From positions 2,852,001 through 2,916,000 of the forward strand of contig OZ253586.1 of the NCBI GenBank assembly GCA_965263155.1: a stretch of 64,000 bases of DNA, given 5' to 3'. A model generated the notes under the pieces. That model was not told the DNA's origin. It ran no database searches and saw only the letters and a program-made list of their open reading frames with translations. Source of the DNA: JAAXIE01 sp965263155. Its GTDB lineage: Bacteria > Chloroflexota > Dehalococcoidia > Lucifugimonadales > JAAXIE01. The translations under genes and the position numbers were made by a program. Numbering within the stretch: the first letter of the stretch is position 1; the number at the start of each line of letters is the position of its first letter. This document shows positions 15,729 through 23,700 of this stretch, piece by piece.

Positions 15729-18316
15729 ATGACCACTGCCTTCGTGTCCCTTGCCCAGGAAGTCCTGCCTCGAAAGTATCGACTGACGCTGCAACCCGAC
15801 TTGGAGAACTTCACCTTCAGGGGTGAGGAACAGGTGGAGCTGGACATCTCCGCCCCTACCTCGAGCATCACCATGAATGCCTTGGACATAGAGGTGCAGT
15901 CGGCCTCAATCACTTCTGAGGGTGTGACGGCTTCCGCCAGCAACATCGAGTACGACAAGGAAGAGGAGACGGTGAGCTTCGTCTTCCACCATGCCGTGCC
16001 TGGCGGGCAGGCCACGCTCTCGCTGCAATTCACCGGCATACTCAACGAACAACTCTTCGGCTTCTATCGCGCCACCTACCAAGGGCCCAACGGCGAGCCC
16101 AAAGTGATGGCCACTACTCAGTTCGAGGCTACCGATGCCCGTCGCGCCTTCCCCTGCTGGGATGAGCCTGCGGTCAAGGCGACCTTCGAATGTACCTTGG
16201 TGGTGCCGTCCACCTGAGCGCCATCTCCAACACGCCCATTGTCAGTGAGACACCGGAAGGCGATGGCCTGAGGCGTGTGCAATTCGCCGAGACGCCTCCC
16301 ATGTCCACCTACCTGCTGGCCTTCATCGTAGGCGAACTCGACTCCATTGAGGGCCGCAGTGAAGATGGCACCCTCATCCGGGTGCTCACCACGCCGGGCA
16401 AGGTCGAGCAGGGACGTTTCGCCTTGGATACGGCGATACGCCTTCTGGCCTACTACAACGACTATTTCGGCATCCCCTACCCGCTGGAGAAGCTGGACCA
16501 CTTGGCAATACCCGATTTCGCCGCTGGGGCCATGGAGAACTGGGGCGCCATCACCTACCGGGAGACCGCCCTGCTGTACGACCCGGCCAACTCGTCGCCT
16601 GCCACACGGCAGCGCATTGCAGAGGTGGTGGCCCACGAGATGGCCCACATGTGGTTCGGCGACTTGGTGACCATGGCGTGGTGGAATGACCTGTGGCTCA
16701 ACGAGAGCTTTGCCTCGTGGATGGGTACCAAGGCAGTAGACCATCTGTTCCCCGAATGGAGCATGTGGACCCAGTTTATAGTCGACGACCTGAACTCCGG
16801 CCTCTCTCTTGACGGGCTGGAGAATACCCACCCAATTGAGCAGGAGGTCAACGACCCAGCCCAGATCGGTCAGCTATTCGACGCCATCAGCTACAGCAAG
16901 GGTGCATCGGTGCTGCGGATGCTGGAGCAGTTCATCGGCCCCGACAAGTTCCGCGCCGGTCTTTACAAGTATCTCGACGCTCACCGCTACGACAACGCTC
17001 GTGGAGCAGACCTGTGGCAAGCCATGGAGGACGAATCGCAACAGCCAGTAATCCAGATGATGGATAGCTGGGTACAGCAGCCGGGCTACCCCGTGCTGCG
17101 GGCCGAAGTGCAACGAGGCGACCAGTCCCAAGTGCGCTTGACCCAGCAACGGTTCCTCTACACTGGCCTGAAGGAAGACGACGCCCTGTGGCAGGTGCCC
17201 GTGGGCCTTGCCAGCGCTGGTGGCGAGCCTACGGCCCCCGTGGTCATGGGCGACCGCGCGAGCACGTTGCCCATGTCAGAGCCCGCTCCGGCTAACGGCG
17301 GGTCGCGCTGGGTCAAGGTGAACCCAGGTCACACGGGCTTCTACCGAGTGCAGTACGACGATGAGGAGTGGCAGCGCTTCATCCCCGCCATCGAGTCGGG
17401 GGAATTGGCTGCAACCGACAGGCTGGGCCTGCAGGGCGATGCCTACGCCTTGGCGCGCTCCCGGCTGATCCCTGCTACCCAGTTCCTGCAACTGGCCCAA
17501 GCCTACCGCAACGAAGAGACTTACAGCGTGTGGGCCGATCTCATTGGCAATCTGCGACAGGTGGAGATGCTCATTGCCCAAGAGCCCTTCCTGCCCCAGT
17601 ACCAAGCCATGGGGCGTCATCTCGTCGGGCCTATCGCTGGGAAGGTCGGTTGGGAGCCCAAGGCTGGCGAGGGCCACCTCCAAGTGTTGCTGCGGGCCAC
17701 TGCTTTGGGCTACTTCGGGGCCTTGGGCGATGAGGAGACGATAGCTGAAGCGCAACGGCGGTTCGCGCGGTTCTTGGAGGAGCCGTCGTCGCTGTCACCC
17801 GATCTGAAGGGCGCGGTCTACGCCCTAGCTGCTCAAGCTGGCGACGAGGAGACCTTCAGCGCCATGCACAGGCTCTCTCAAGAGACCCCGCTGCAAGAGG
17901 AGAAGGTGAGGCTGTTGCAGTCCCTCACCCGCTTCTCCGACACCCGCCTGCTGCAACGTACCTTGGAGCTGTCCCTCTCCGCCGAAGATGTGCGCATGCA
18001 GGACACGGTGGCCATGGTGTTGGGCGTGGCAGGCAATCGGAATAACGGTGCGCAGATGGCTTGGGACTTCGTGAAGAGTAACTGGGGTGAGTTCGACCGG
18101 CGCTATGGCTCCGGCGGTTTCGCCATCATGCGCTTGGTAGGGCTGACCAGCAACTTCGTCACCGCGGAGGCGAGTCAAGACGTCGAGCGGTTCTTCCAAG
18201 AGAACCCCACGCCGGCGGCCAGCCGCAGCATACAACAGTGCTTGGAACGTATCGATTTGAACATCCGCTGGCTGGAGCGCAACCGCGACGACCTAGGAGA
18301 ATGGTTAGCCAGGTAA
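15729..18316 (+). pseudogene. M1-family aminopeptidase interrupted by one frameshift
   Basis: Zinc aminopeptidase removing N-terminal residues from peptides. The reading frame from ATG 15729 (AEVL-like start EVLPRKYRLTLQPDLENF) continues to a stop at 16215-16217, while the rest is in the +2-shifted frame up to 18316. The two parts join smoothly: TLVVPST followed by LSAISNTPIVSE, if one C is added near 16211, so a single missing base explains the break. After the break lie GAMEN (codons at 16526-16540) and HEMAHMWFGD with downstream WLNESFA, i.e. all zinc ligands and the catalytic glutamate, then the ERAP1-like C-terminal helical domain. Restored length is about 860 residues, normal for the family. 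Either a pseudogene, a sequencing error in the base run, or recoding. Confidence 0.88.
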
Positions 18317-18396
18317 GGGCTGGCACGTTAGCCGTTCGGCTGGGAAGTGATCACACGGGGCGGTGTCGTGACTCCAAAGCGGTATAGGATGTGGTG

Positions 18397-19338
18397 ATGC
18401 CTCGAACACCTGCGGACCAATACTCCACGATAGTAACCAAGCCCGCCGACTTTGATCATTTCTGGGAAGGAGTGCTGGCTCAGTCAGCCCTCATCCCGCT
18501 GGACGCCTCGGTGGAGTTGGACCCTATGCGCACCACGGACGAGGTGGAGGTGTACCGGGTCCACTACACCAGCTTGGACCATGTGCGCATATCCGGCTGG
18601 TACTGCCTCCCGCGTGAGAGGTCGGGCCCACTGCCTGCCATCATCCAGGTGCCAGGATACCTGATGGACCCGCGGATACCCAAGGCGGTAGCCAAGAGGG
18701 GCTACGCCGCCTTTTCGGCCGCGCCCCGGGGGAAGGTGGGCAGCCGAGACCAGTTCAACCCCGGATATCCCGGACTGCTTACCTACAGCATCATGGACCG
18801 CAACACCTACTCCTACCGTGGCTTCTACGTGGATGTATGGCGCATCGTCGACTTCCTGCTAGGGCGCGACGAGGTGGATTCGGGGTGCATAGGCGTGGAC
18901 GGGCACAGCCAAGGGGGCGGGCTGTCGGTGTTGACCGCTGCCATGAGGCCCGAAATCGCAGCGGCCTCGTCTGGCGCCCCATACCTGTGTGGTTTCATGG
19001 ACTCCATCCATCTGACCCACACTTACCCCTATCAAGAGATTACAGACTATCTGAGAGTGCACCCGGAGCAGGCGGATGCAGTGGAAGAGACCCTAGCCTA
19101 CTTCGACGGCATCAACTTTGCCGACAAGATAACCTGCCCCATCATCGTCAGCATCGGACTGCAGGACAATGTCTGCCCGCCGGAAACGGGCTATGCCATG
19201 TTCAACTGCATCTCGTCGCAGGACAAGCGTCTCTACGCCTACGACGGCCACGGCCACGACGCCAACCAGCACGTACACGCCGGCGTGATCAACAGCTTCT
19301 TCGACAAGCATCTCAAGGGACAGGGTGCCTCTTCATAA
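18397..19338 (+). CDS. Acetylxylan esterase / cephalosporin-C deacetylase-like alpha/beta hydrolase
   Basis: A carbohydrate esterase family 7-like hydrolase of about 313 residues. It shows the extended N-terminal FDHFWEGVLAQSALIPLDASVELDP, the YTSLDHVRISGWYCLPRE beta segment, the nucleophile elbow VDGHSQGGGLSV near residues 167-178, the acid loop VSIGLQDNVCPPETGYAMFN, and the terminal histidine in YDGHGHDANQH. All three triad residues are therefore present. No signal peptide, so intracellular deacetylation of imported substrates is likely. The ATG at 18397 is chosen; two GTG codons lie directly before it and could also serve. A paralogue follows 260 bases later. Confidence 0.85.
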   Translation: MPRTPADQYSTIVTKPADFDHFWEGVLAQSALIPLDASVELDPMRTTDEVEVYRVHYTSLDHVRISGWYCLPRERSGPLPAIIQVPGYLMDPRIPKAVAKRGYAAFSAAPRGKVGSRDQFNPGYPGLLTYSIMDRNTYSYRGFYVDVWRIVDFLLGRDEVDSGCIGVDGHSQGGGLSVLTAAMRPEIAAASSGAPYLCGFMDSIHLTHTYPYQEITDYLRVHPEQADAVEETLAYFDGINFADKITCPIIVSIGLQDNVCPPETGYAMFNCISSQDKRLYAYDGHGHDANQHVHAGVINSFFDKHLKGQGASS

Positions 19339-19439
19339 ACCCCGATGTGCGGAATGGTCTGGGCCAGACTTTGCGCGGTAATTGCCTATGGCCCGTTGGG
19401 CCACGTATGAGGATGAAAGCGAAGTTGGGTTCGTGCCGC

Positions 19440-19492
19440 GTAGGGGCAACCCTTGTGGTCGCCCAAGCCCAAGGCAGCCACAAGGGCTACCC
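19440..19492. repeat. Imperfect inverted repeat (GGGGCAACCCTTGTGG type)
   Basis: GTAGGGGCAACCCTTGTGG at the left and CCACAAGGGCTACCC at the right form an imperfect hairpin around GTCGCCCAAGCCCAAGGCAG. It lies in the 260-base gap between the two esterase genes. This kind of sequence is a common dispersed palindromic repeat in bacterial intergenic DNA; no second copy is visible in the window. Confidence 0.55.
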
Positions 19493-19599
19493 GTTCTTCG
19501 ACCGCCCTATCTTCATGGTAATGACGGGTTCGGCTGATTGTTGAGGAATGAGTCCATTCTCGAAGCAAAACCGGAGTTGTACAGACAGGGAGAAGGCAA

Positions 19600-20517
19600 T
19601 TGACCAGCCAAAACCAGGGACCACCCGCAGACTTCCAGAGCTACTGGCAAGATTTACTGGAGGAGTTGGCTTCAATTCCAGCAGCCCCAGAGGTGGAAGA
19701 GTTGCCCATACGCTCCACCGACTACACCAGTTGCTACAGCGTGCATCTGTCGTCGGTAGGCCCCTATCGCATATTCGGCTACCTCAGCATTCCCAATGGC
19801 GAGGGGCCCTTCCCTGCTAGGTGCTACCTGCCGCGCTACGCCACTGCAGTGGAGCCCATCCCCCAAGGTGCGCCCAACGCGTTGCGAGGCCGTTACGTCG
19901 TCCTCTCGGTGGGTGTGCGAGGCTCGCGAATGGCAGGCCAGCCTTATACCGCCGACATTCCGGGCTGGTATACCGATGGCATCGACGATCCCCAGTCCTA
20001 CGTATTCCGTGGCATCGTGGCTGACTGCTGTCGCGGTCTGGAATACTTGGTCAGCCGCCCAGAGGTGGACAGCAGCCGCGTCGTGGCCATAGGCAACGAC
20101 CTAGCGCTGATTACCGCTGCCCTGACGCCTCACGTCACCCATGTGGTGTGCAATCCTGCCCTCTTCTACCGCAGCGCCGAGTTGGCGCAGACCACCGAGT
20201 TCTATCCCTTGGAGGAGCTGAACGACTATCTGCGCCTCCACCCGGAGAAGAGGGACGCTGCGCATAGCACCCTCAACCGCTTCGACCTGAGGTGGTTTGC
20301 CCCCCAAGTGAAGGCCACCACCCTGATAGGAGAGGCCGGACTTGCCGGGGCTATGACCGGCGACGTACTAGCCTCGCTGGGAGAACTGCTGGGCGGCCCT
20401 GGAGAGGTGCGAGGCTCACAGCACTCCTCCTACAAGGACGGCCTCGACACCGAGCAGTGGATAGCGCGCCACACAGGGTTCTCTGAACCGGTCCTGCCGG
20501 AACACTGGCAGGTCTGA
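19600..20517 (+). CDS. Esterase-like paralogue with lost catalytic residues (probable pseudoenzyme)
   Basis: A 305-residue protein parallel to the preceding esterase along its whole length: FQSYWQDLLEELASIP, STDYTSCYSVHLSSVGPYRIFGYLSIP, the loop VLSVGVRGSRMAGQP and DSSRVVAIGNDLALITAAL. At the nucleophile elbow it has GNDLA where the neighbour has GHSQGG, so the serine is gone. The acid loop reads LIGEAGLAGAMTGDV and also lacks the usual aspartate motif; a histidine remains in GSQHSSYKDG. The frame is intact with a TTG start at 19600 behind GGAGAAGG, so it is probably expressed. It may act as a binding or regulatory partner; that is inference. Confidence 0.75.
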   Translation: MTSQNQGPPADFQSYWQDLLEELASIPAAPEVEELPIRSTDYTSCYSVHLSSVGPYRIFGYLSIPNGEGPFPARCYLPRYATAVEPIPQGAPNALRGRYVVLSVGVRGSRMAGQPYTADIPGWYTDGIDDPQSYVFRGIVADCCRGLEYLVSRPEVDSSRVVAIGNDLALITAALTPHVTHVVCNPALFYRSAELAQTTEFYPLEELNDYLRLHPEKRDAAHSTLNRFDLRWFAPQVKATTLIGEAGLAGAMTGDVLASLGELLGGPGEVRGSQHSSYKDGLDTEQWIARHTGFSEPVLPEHWQV

Positions 20518-20561
20518 TGGGCCGTGGCGTAACATAGGACCTCCAGCAAGAGGGACTTGTC

Positions 20562-21119
20562 ATGACAACAACAAAGCAAGAACTGTTGACCGCCGACGAC
20601 CTGCTGCGCCTGTACAGCCAAGGAGTCCGGGGCGAACTAATCCGAGGGGTGCTCTGCAAGACTATGTCGGTGGGCCAGGAGCATGGCGAAATAGTACTCA
20701 ATCTGGGAGCACGGTTGTGGATTATTGTTAATGCGCAGAAGCTGGGCAGACTGGTAGCCTCGGACTCTGGAGTCTGGCTGGAGCGTGACCCGGATACAGT
20801 ACGGGAGCCCGATATAGCCTTCTTCTCCGCGGAGAAGGTTCCTCCGGGTGTCAGGGTTACCGGCTACTCCGAGACGGTACCCGATTTGGTGGTGGAAGTG
20901 CATTCTCCAAGCGACAGCATGCGAGAAGTCCACGACAAGGCCCGTATGTGGCTGAGCTATGGGGTGCGTCTAGTCTGGGTGGTGCACCCGGACACGCGCA
21001 CTATTGACGTCCACCACCAAGAGCACGGGGTATCTACGCTCACCGAGACTGATGCCCTCGACGGCGCGGACGTTCTGACTAGCTTCAGTTGTCCGGTAAG
21101 CGACCTCTTCCCTACTTAG
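20562..21119 (+). CDS. Uma2-family (DUF820) PD-(D/E)XK nuclease-like protein
   Basis: A 185-residue member of the Uma2 family, which has the restriction-endonuclease fold but an uncertain biological role; members are abundant in Cyanobacteria and Chloroflexota. Seen here: LLTADDLLRLYSQGVRGELIRGVL, GEIVLNLGARLW, the active-site strand REPDIAFFSAE (Asp), then VPDLVVEVHSPSD (Glu-x-x) and YGVRLVWVVHPDTRTIDVH. All expected nuclease residues are therefore kept. ATG at 20562. It precedes a HicB-like gene by 10 bases, so the three genes 20562-22157 may be one transcript. Confidence 0.87.
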   Translation: MTTTKQELLTADDLLRLYSQGVRGELIRGVLCKTMSVGQEHGEIVLNLGARLWIIVNAQKLGRLVASDSGVWLERDPDTVREPDIAFFSAEKVPPGVRVTGYSETVPDLVVEVHSPSDSMREVHDKARMWLSYGVRLVWVVHPDTRTIDVHHQEHGVSTLTETDALDGADVLTSFSCPVSDLFPT

Positions 21120-21129
21120 GTTGGTCTGG

Positions 21130-21423
21130 ATGGTGAGATACCCGGCCTTAGTGCAATGGGATGATGACGCTGGTGCCTATGGAGTAGTGTTTCCTGACAT
21201 TCTTGGCACCGTGGCTATGGGAGTGACCTTTGCTGAGGCCTTGGAGAATGCGGAGGATTCTCTAAGGGACTACTTCGAAGTCATGGCGGAGTACAGCCAA
21301 GATGGAACAGTGGCCTCTCCACCTAGCTCGTTGGATGCAGTAGAAGTTCCGTTGGGCAACACACTGGTATCGATTCCGTTTGTACGCCAAGGCAAGAGCC
21401 ATCAATTGGGATGTCTTCAATGA
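21130..21423 (+). CDS. HicB-like antitoxin-fold protein without a HicA neighbour
   Basis: A 97-residue protein with the HicB core: YPALVQWDDDAGAYGVVFPDILGTVAMGVTFAEALENAEDSLRDYFEVM. The F-P-D and G-V-T-F-A-E-A-L-E-N-A series is characteristic. The C-terminal part (VEVPLGNTLVSIPFV) resembles the second half of longer HicB proteins but no clear DNA-binding domain is visible. No HicA gene lies on either side. Instead its stop overlaps the start of the next gene by 4 bases (ATGA at 21420), suggesting a coupled product. The start at ATG 21130 is preferred over TTG 21121. Confidence 0.8.
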   Translation: MVRYPALVQWDDDAGAYGVVFPDILGTVAMGVTFAEALENAEDSLRDYFEVMAEYSQDGTVASPPSSLDAVEVPLGNTLVSIPFVRQGKSHQLGCLQ

Positions 21424-22157
21424 GTGAGTCAGATTTATTCTCGGACGGCATAAGGCTGCGAGAGGAAGCTGCTGGCAGATACAGGGTCTTCAGCGAAGAT
21501 ATTAGGATTCCCGAACAGTTCCGTCGGGATTGGGAACAAGTACTGGGTGGAAAAAACGAGGACGACGGTTGGGAATGGCCTAGAGGGCTTGCGCAACTGG
21601 CGGATACGAGCAGGTGGCCAGAGTACGCGTTCGGCACCGCTAATGCTGCTTGTTTGCTAGTCATGCACAGGCCGGGACTAAATAAGGGTGAGAATGTCGA
21701 GTCACCGGATAGAGTGTTATTCATAGAGCCGAGCATCCCTGTCCTAGGAGGTATCCCTCACGCGCACAACGAACTATATCGAGAATGTTATGGCGTGCCA
21801 CGAGATGCTACTTGGCGTTACATCCATCGTTATCTAAAGCCTGCTTTTGACGGCTTGAGAAATCCCTTCAGTCAATTGATGACCTGCAATCTCAACATTG
21901 AACATGGCTCATACGGGATCACGGATGTTGCCATGAACATCGGGGGATTGTCGATTCTGGACCATATCGTCTCACTCTGCCAGCCGAGATTAATTCTCTT
22001 ATGCGGCGGAGAAGTGCATAAGGCTACACAGTCTTGGAAGGCAGACGCTAAGATTTTGAGAGTTGCGCATCCAAGCATGTGGCATCGATCATCTATGCGG
22101 CTTCCAAATGGCGACAAAACAGCTTCTGAAGTACGAAAGACCTTGTTCGGCCGCTAA
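21420..22157 (+). CDS. Unrecognised protein coupled to HicB; faintly uracil-DNA-glycosylase-like
   Basis: A 245-residue protein without a confident family. The gene is AT-richer than its neighbours and probably acquired. Features resembling the UDG fold are: an early strand with ACLLVMHRPGLNKGE in the place of motif 1, IVSLCQPRLILLCGGEVHKA as a parallel-sheet strand ending in a glycine loop, and ILRVAHPSMWHRSS in the place of the H-P-S/L motif that closes the active site. The order and spacing are right but the resemblance is weak. The ATG at 21420 overlaps the HicB-like stop. Together they could be a HicB-type antitoxin with an unusual partner, or a repair/defence gene. Confidence 0.6.
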   Translation: MSESDLFSDGIRLREEAAGRYRVFSEDIRIPEQFRRDWEQVLGGKNEDDGWEWPRGLAQLADTSRWPEYAFGTANAACLLVMHRPGLNKGENVESPDRVLFIEPSIPVLGGIPHAHNELYRECYGVPRDATWRYIHRYLKPAFDGLRNPFSQLMTCNLNIEHGSYGITDVAMNIGGLSILDHIVSLCQPRLILLCGGEVHKATQSWKADAKILRVAHPSMWHRSSMRLPNGDKTASEVRKTLFGR

Positions 22158-22276
22158 CTAAGTTAGCATTTATATTAGGCTTTTTCTTAAACTGGACCCC
22201 TGACATCCGCCCATTGCCCTAACCCTCTCACCCGCTGTAACTTACCCCTCCAACCACCTAGGGAGGGGGTCGGATT

Positions 22277-23446
22277 ATGGATTTTGCGTGTCTCCTAGCG
22301 CCACATTTTGCCATTCAGGTCGAGCTGCGCAGGCGTCCTCAACTAGCCGGGCGTCCCTTGGTGTTGACGACCCGCCAGCGTACCGTGCTGGATGCCAGCC
22401 CCTTGGCCAAGGGCTTACAGCCGGGCATGCCCTTGGAGGAGGCCATGGGCCGCTGCAAGGGGGCCGTGGTGGTCGAGGCCGACCCGGAGAGCTACCGCCA
22501 AGCGTGGTCCGACGTGCTGGACTCTCTGGAGGAGCGCAGTATCGCCTTGGAGGACACGGCACTGGGCCAAGCGTGCATGGACGTGAAGGGCTTGGACCGC
22601 CTCTACGGCAGCCAAGCCAAGCTGGCGGTGCTGCTTCTCAATGCTGCCCCGCCGTGGCTGCAGGTGCGGGTGGGGCTGGGACCCAACCGGTTCACCTCCT
22701 TTGTGGCCGCGGGTCGAGCGGGCCGGGACAGCGCCAATTGTGTCGAGGGCGACGCAGCTGCCTTCCTCCAAGGGGCGGCCGTCGACCTGCTGCCGGTGGA
22801 GTGGCGGGTCAAGGAACGGCTGCTGGGCTTTGGACTGCGTACCTTGGGACAGGTGGTTGCCGTGGGCTTGGGCCCGATGCAGGCGGAGTTCGGTCCACAG
22901 GGCAAGCTCGCTTGGGAGCTGGCCACGGGGGTGGACCAGCGTCCCTTGGTGCACCGTGTCCAAGAGCAGATCGTCTCCAGCTCGCTCACCTTCGACGCGC
23001 CTACTACAGTACTGGCCACGGTGCTGCTGGGAGCGGAGAGGCTACTGAACCGGGCCTTTCGCCACGAGGCGGTACATGGTCGCGCTGTGCGCGTCGCTCT
23101 CTTTGAGGGGGCGGTGCATGATGGCGGGCTGTGGCGTCGGCGGGTGGCCTTCTGGCCTCCGGCCAGTGACGCTGCCCATGCCTCCGGGCCGGTCAAGCGA
23201 GCCCTTTCGGGGGTCGTTCTGCCGGGACCCTTGGAGGCGATGAACCTGACCCTGTCCGGGCTGACTGGCGAGGTTGGGCGCCAAGGCAGCCTGCTGCCTG
23301 AGGTGCGCCAGCGGGAGAGGCTGCGGGAGGCGCTGGCCCAATTGGAGGCCTTGGAAGGGCACAAGCCTATTTATCGTTTGCGAGAGGTGGAGCCATGGTC
23401 GCGGATACCGGAGAGGCGGATGGCCTTCGCCCCCTGCGATTCCTGA
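22277..23446 (+). CDS. ImuB-like Y-family polymerase homologue, probably catalytically inactive
   Basis: ImuB is the adaptor of the mutasome, linking DnaE2 (ImuC) to the sliding clamp. This 389-residue protein follows the Y-family plan: palm/fingers start CLLAPHFAIQVELRR, QRTVLDASPLAKGLQPGMPLEEAM, the thumb helix-hairpin-helix VKERLLGFGLRTLGQV, and a little-finger domain. The metal-binding residues are replaced: D-x-D-x-F-Y is CLLAPHFAIQ, and the S-x-D-E motif reads ALEDTALGQ, so polymerase activity is unlikely, as in other ImuB. The 3' end overlaps the DUF6504-like gene by 52 bases, and dnaE2 follows. No clear clamp-binding motif was identified by eye. ATG at 22277. Confidence 0.8.
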   Translation: MDFACLLAPHFAIQVELRRRPQLAGRPLVLTTRQRTVLDASPLAKGLQPGMPLEEAMGRCKGAVVVEADPESYRQAWSDVLDSLEERSIALEDTALGQACMDVKGLDRLYGSQAKLAVLLLNAAPPWLQVRVGLGPNRFTSFVAAGRAGRDSANCVEGDAAAFLQGAAVDLLPVEWRVKERLLGFGLRTLGQVVAVGLGPMQAEFGPQGKLAWELATGVDQRPLVHRVQEQIVSSSLTFDAPTTVLATVLLGAERLLNRAFRHEAVHGRAVRVALFEGAVHDGGLWRRRVAFWPPASDAAHASGPVKRALSGVVLPGPLEAMNLTLSGLTGEVGRQGSLLPEVRQRERLREALAQLEALEGHKPIYRLREVEPWSRIPERRMAFAPCDS

Positions 23447-23700
23447 ACCAGCCACGGCGCGTACAGGTGGAAGCCGATGCCAAGGGCCAGCCCTGCCGCG
23501 TGGAGCTGCGGGGACGCTGGCAGTTGGTAGAAGGCGTGCGGGACATCTGGCGCATCGACGATGAGTGGTGGCGGGAGCACCCCATCCACCGCGTCTATTA
23601 CGAAATCATGCTGAACGAGGGGGTCATCACCACTGTGTTCCACGACTTAGCCAGTGGAGACTTGGCTGGCGGCGAGTGGTATGAGCAGAGAGCCCTATGA
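23395..23700 (+). CDS. DUF6504-like small protein of the mutasome cassette
   Basis: A 101-residue protein with a central block RGRWQLVEGVRDIWRIDDEWWREHPIHRVYYEIMLNEGVITTVFHDL, typical of the small DUF6504 proteins that often lie next to imuB and dnaE2. The role is unknown. It overlaps the end of the ImuB-like gene by 52 bases in another frame and its stop overlaps the dnaE2 start (ATGA at 23697), so the three genes are tightly coupled. The ATG at 23395 is the only upstream start; the first 15 residues may not be conserved. Confidence 0.75.
   Translation: MVADTGEADGLRPLRFLNQPRRVQVEADAKGQPCRVELRGRWQLVEGVRDIWRIDDEWWREHPIHRVYYEIMLNEGVITTVFHDLASGDLAGGEWYEQRAL

Noticed and set aside
16118..16831. 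Minus-strand frame across the M1 peptidase break, possible separate gene explaining the interruption
   Set aside because: No ribosome site or family; the two parts of the peptidase join across a single base.
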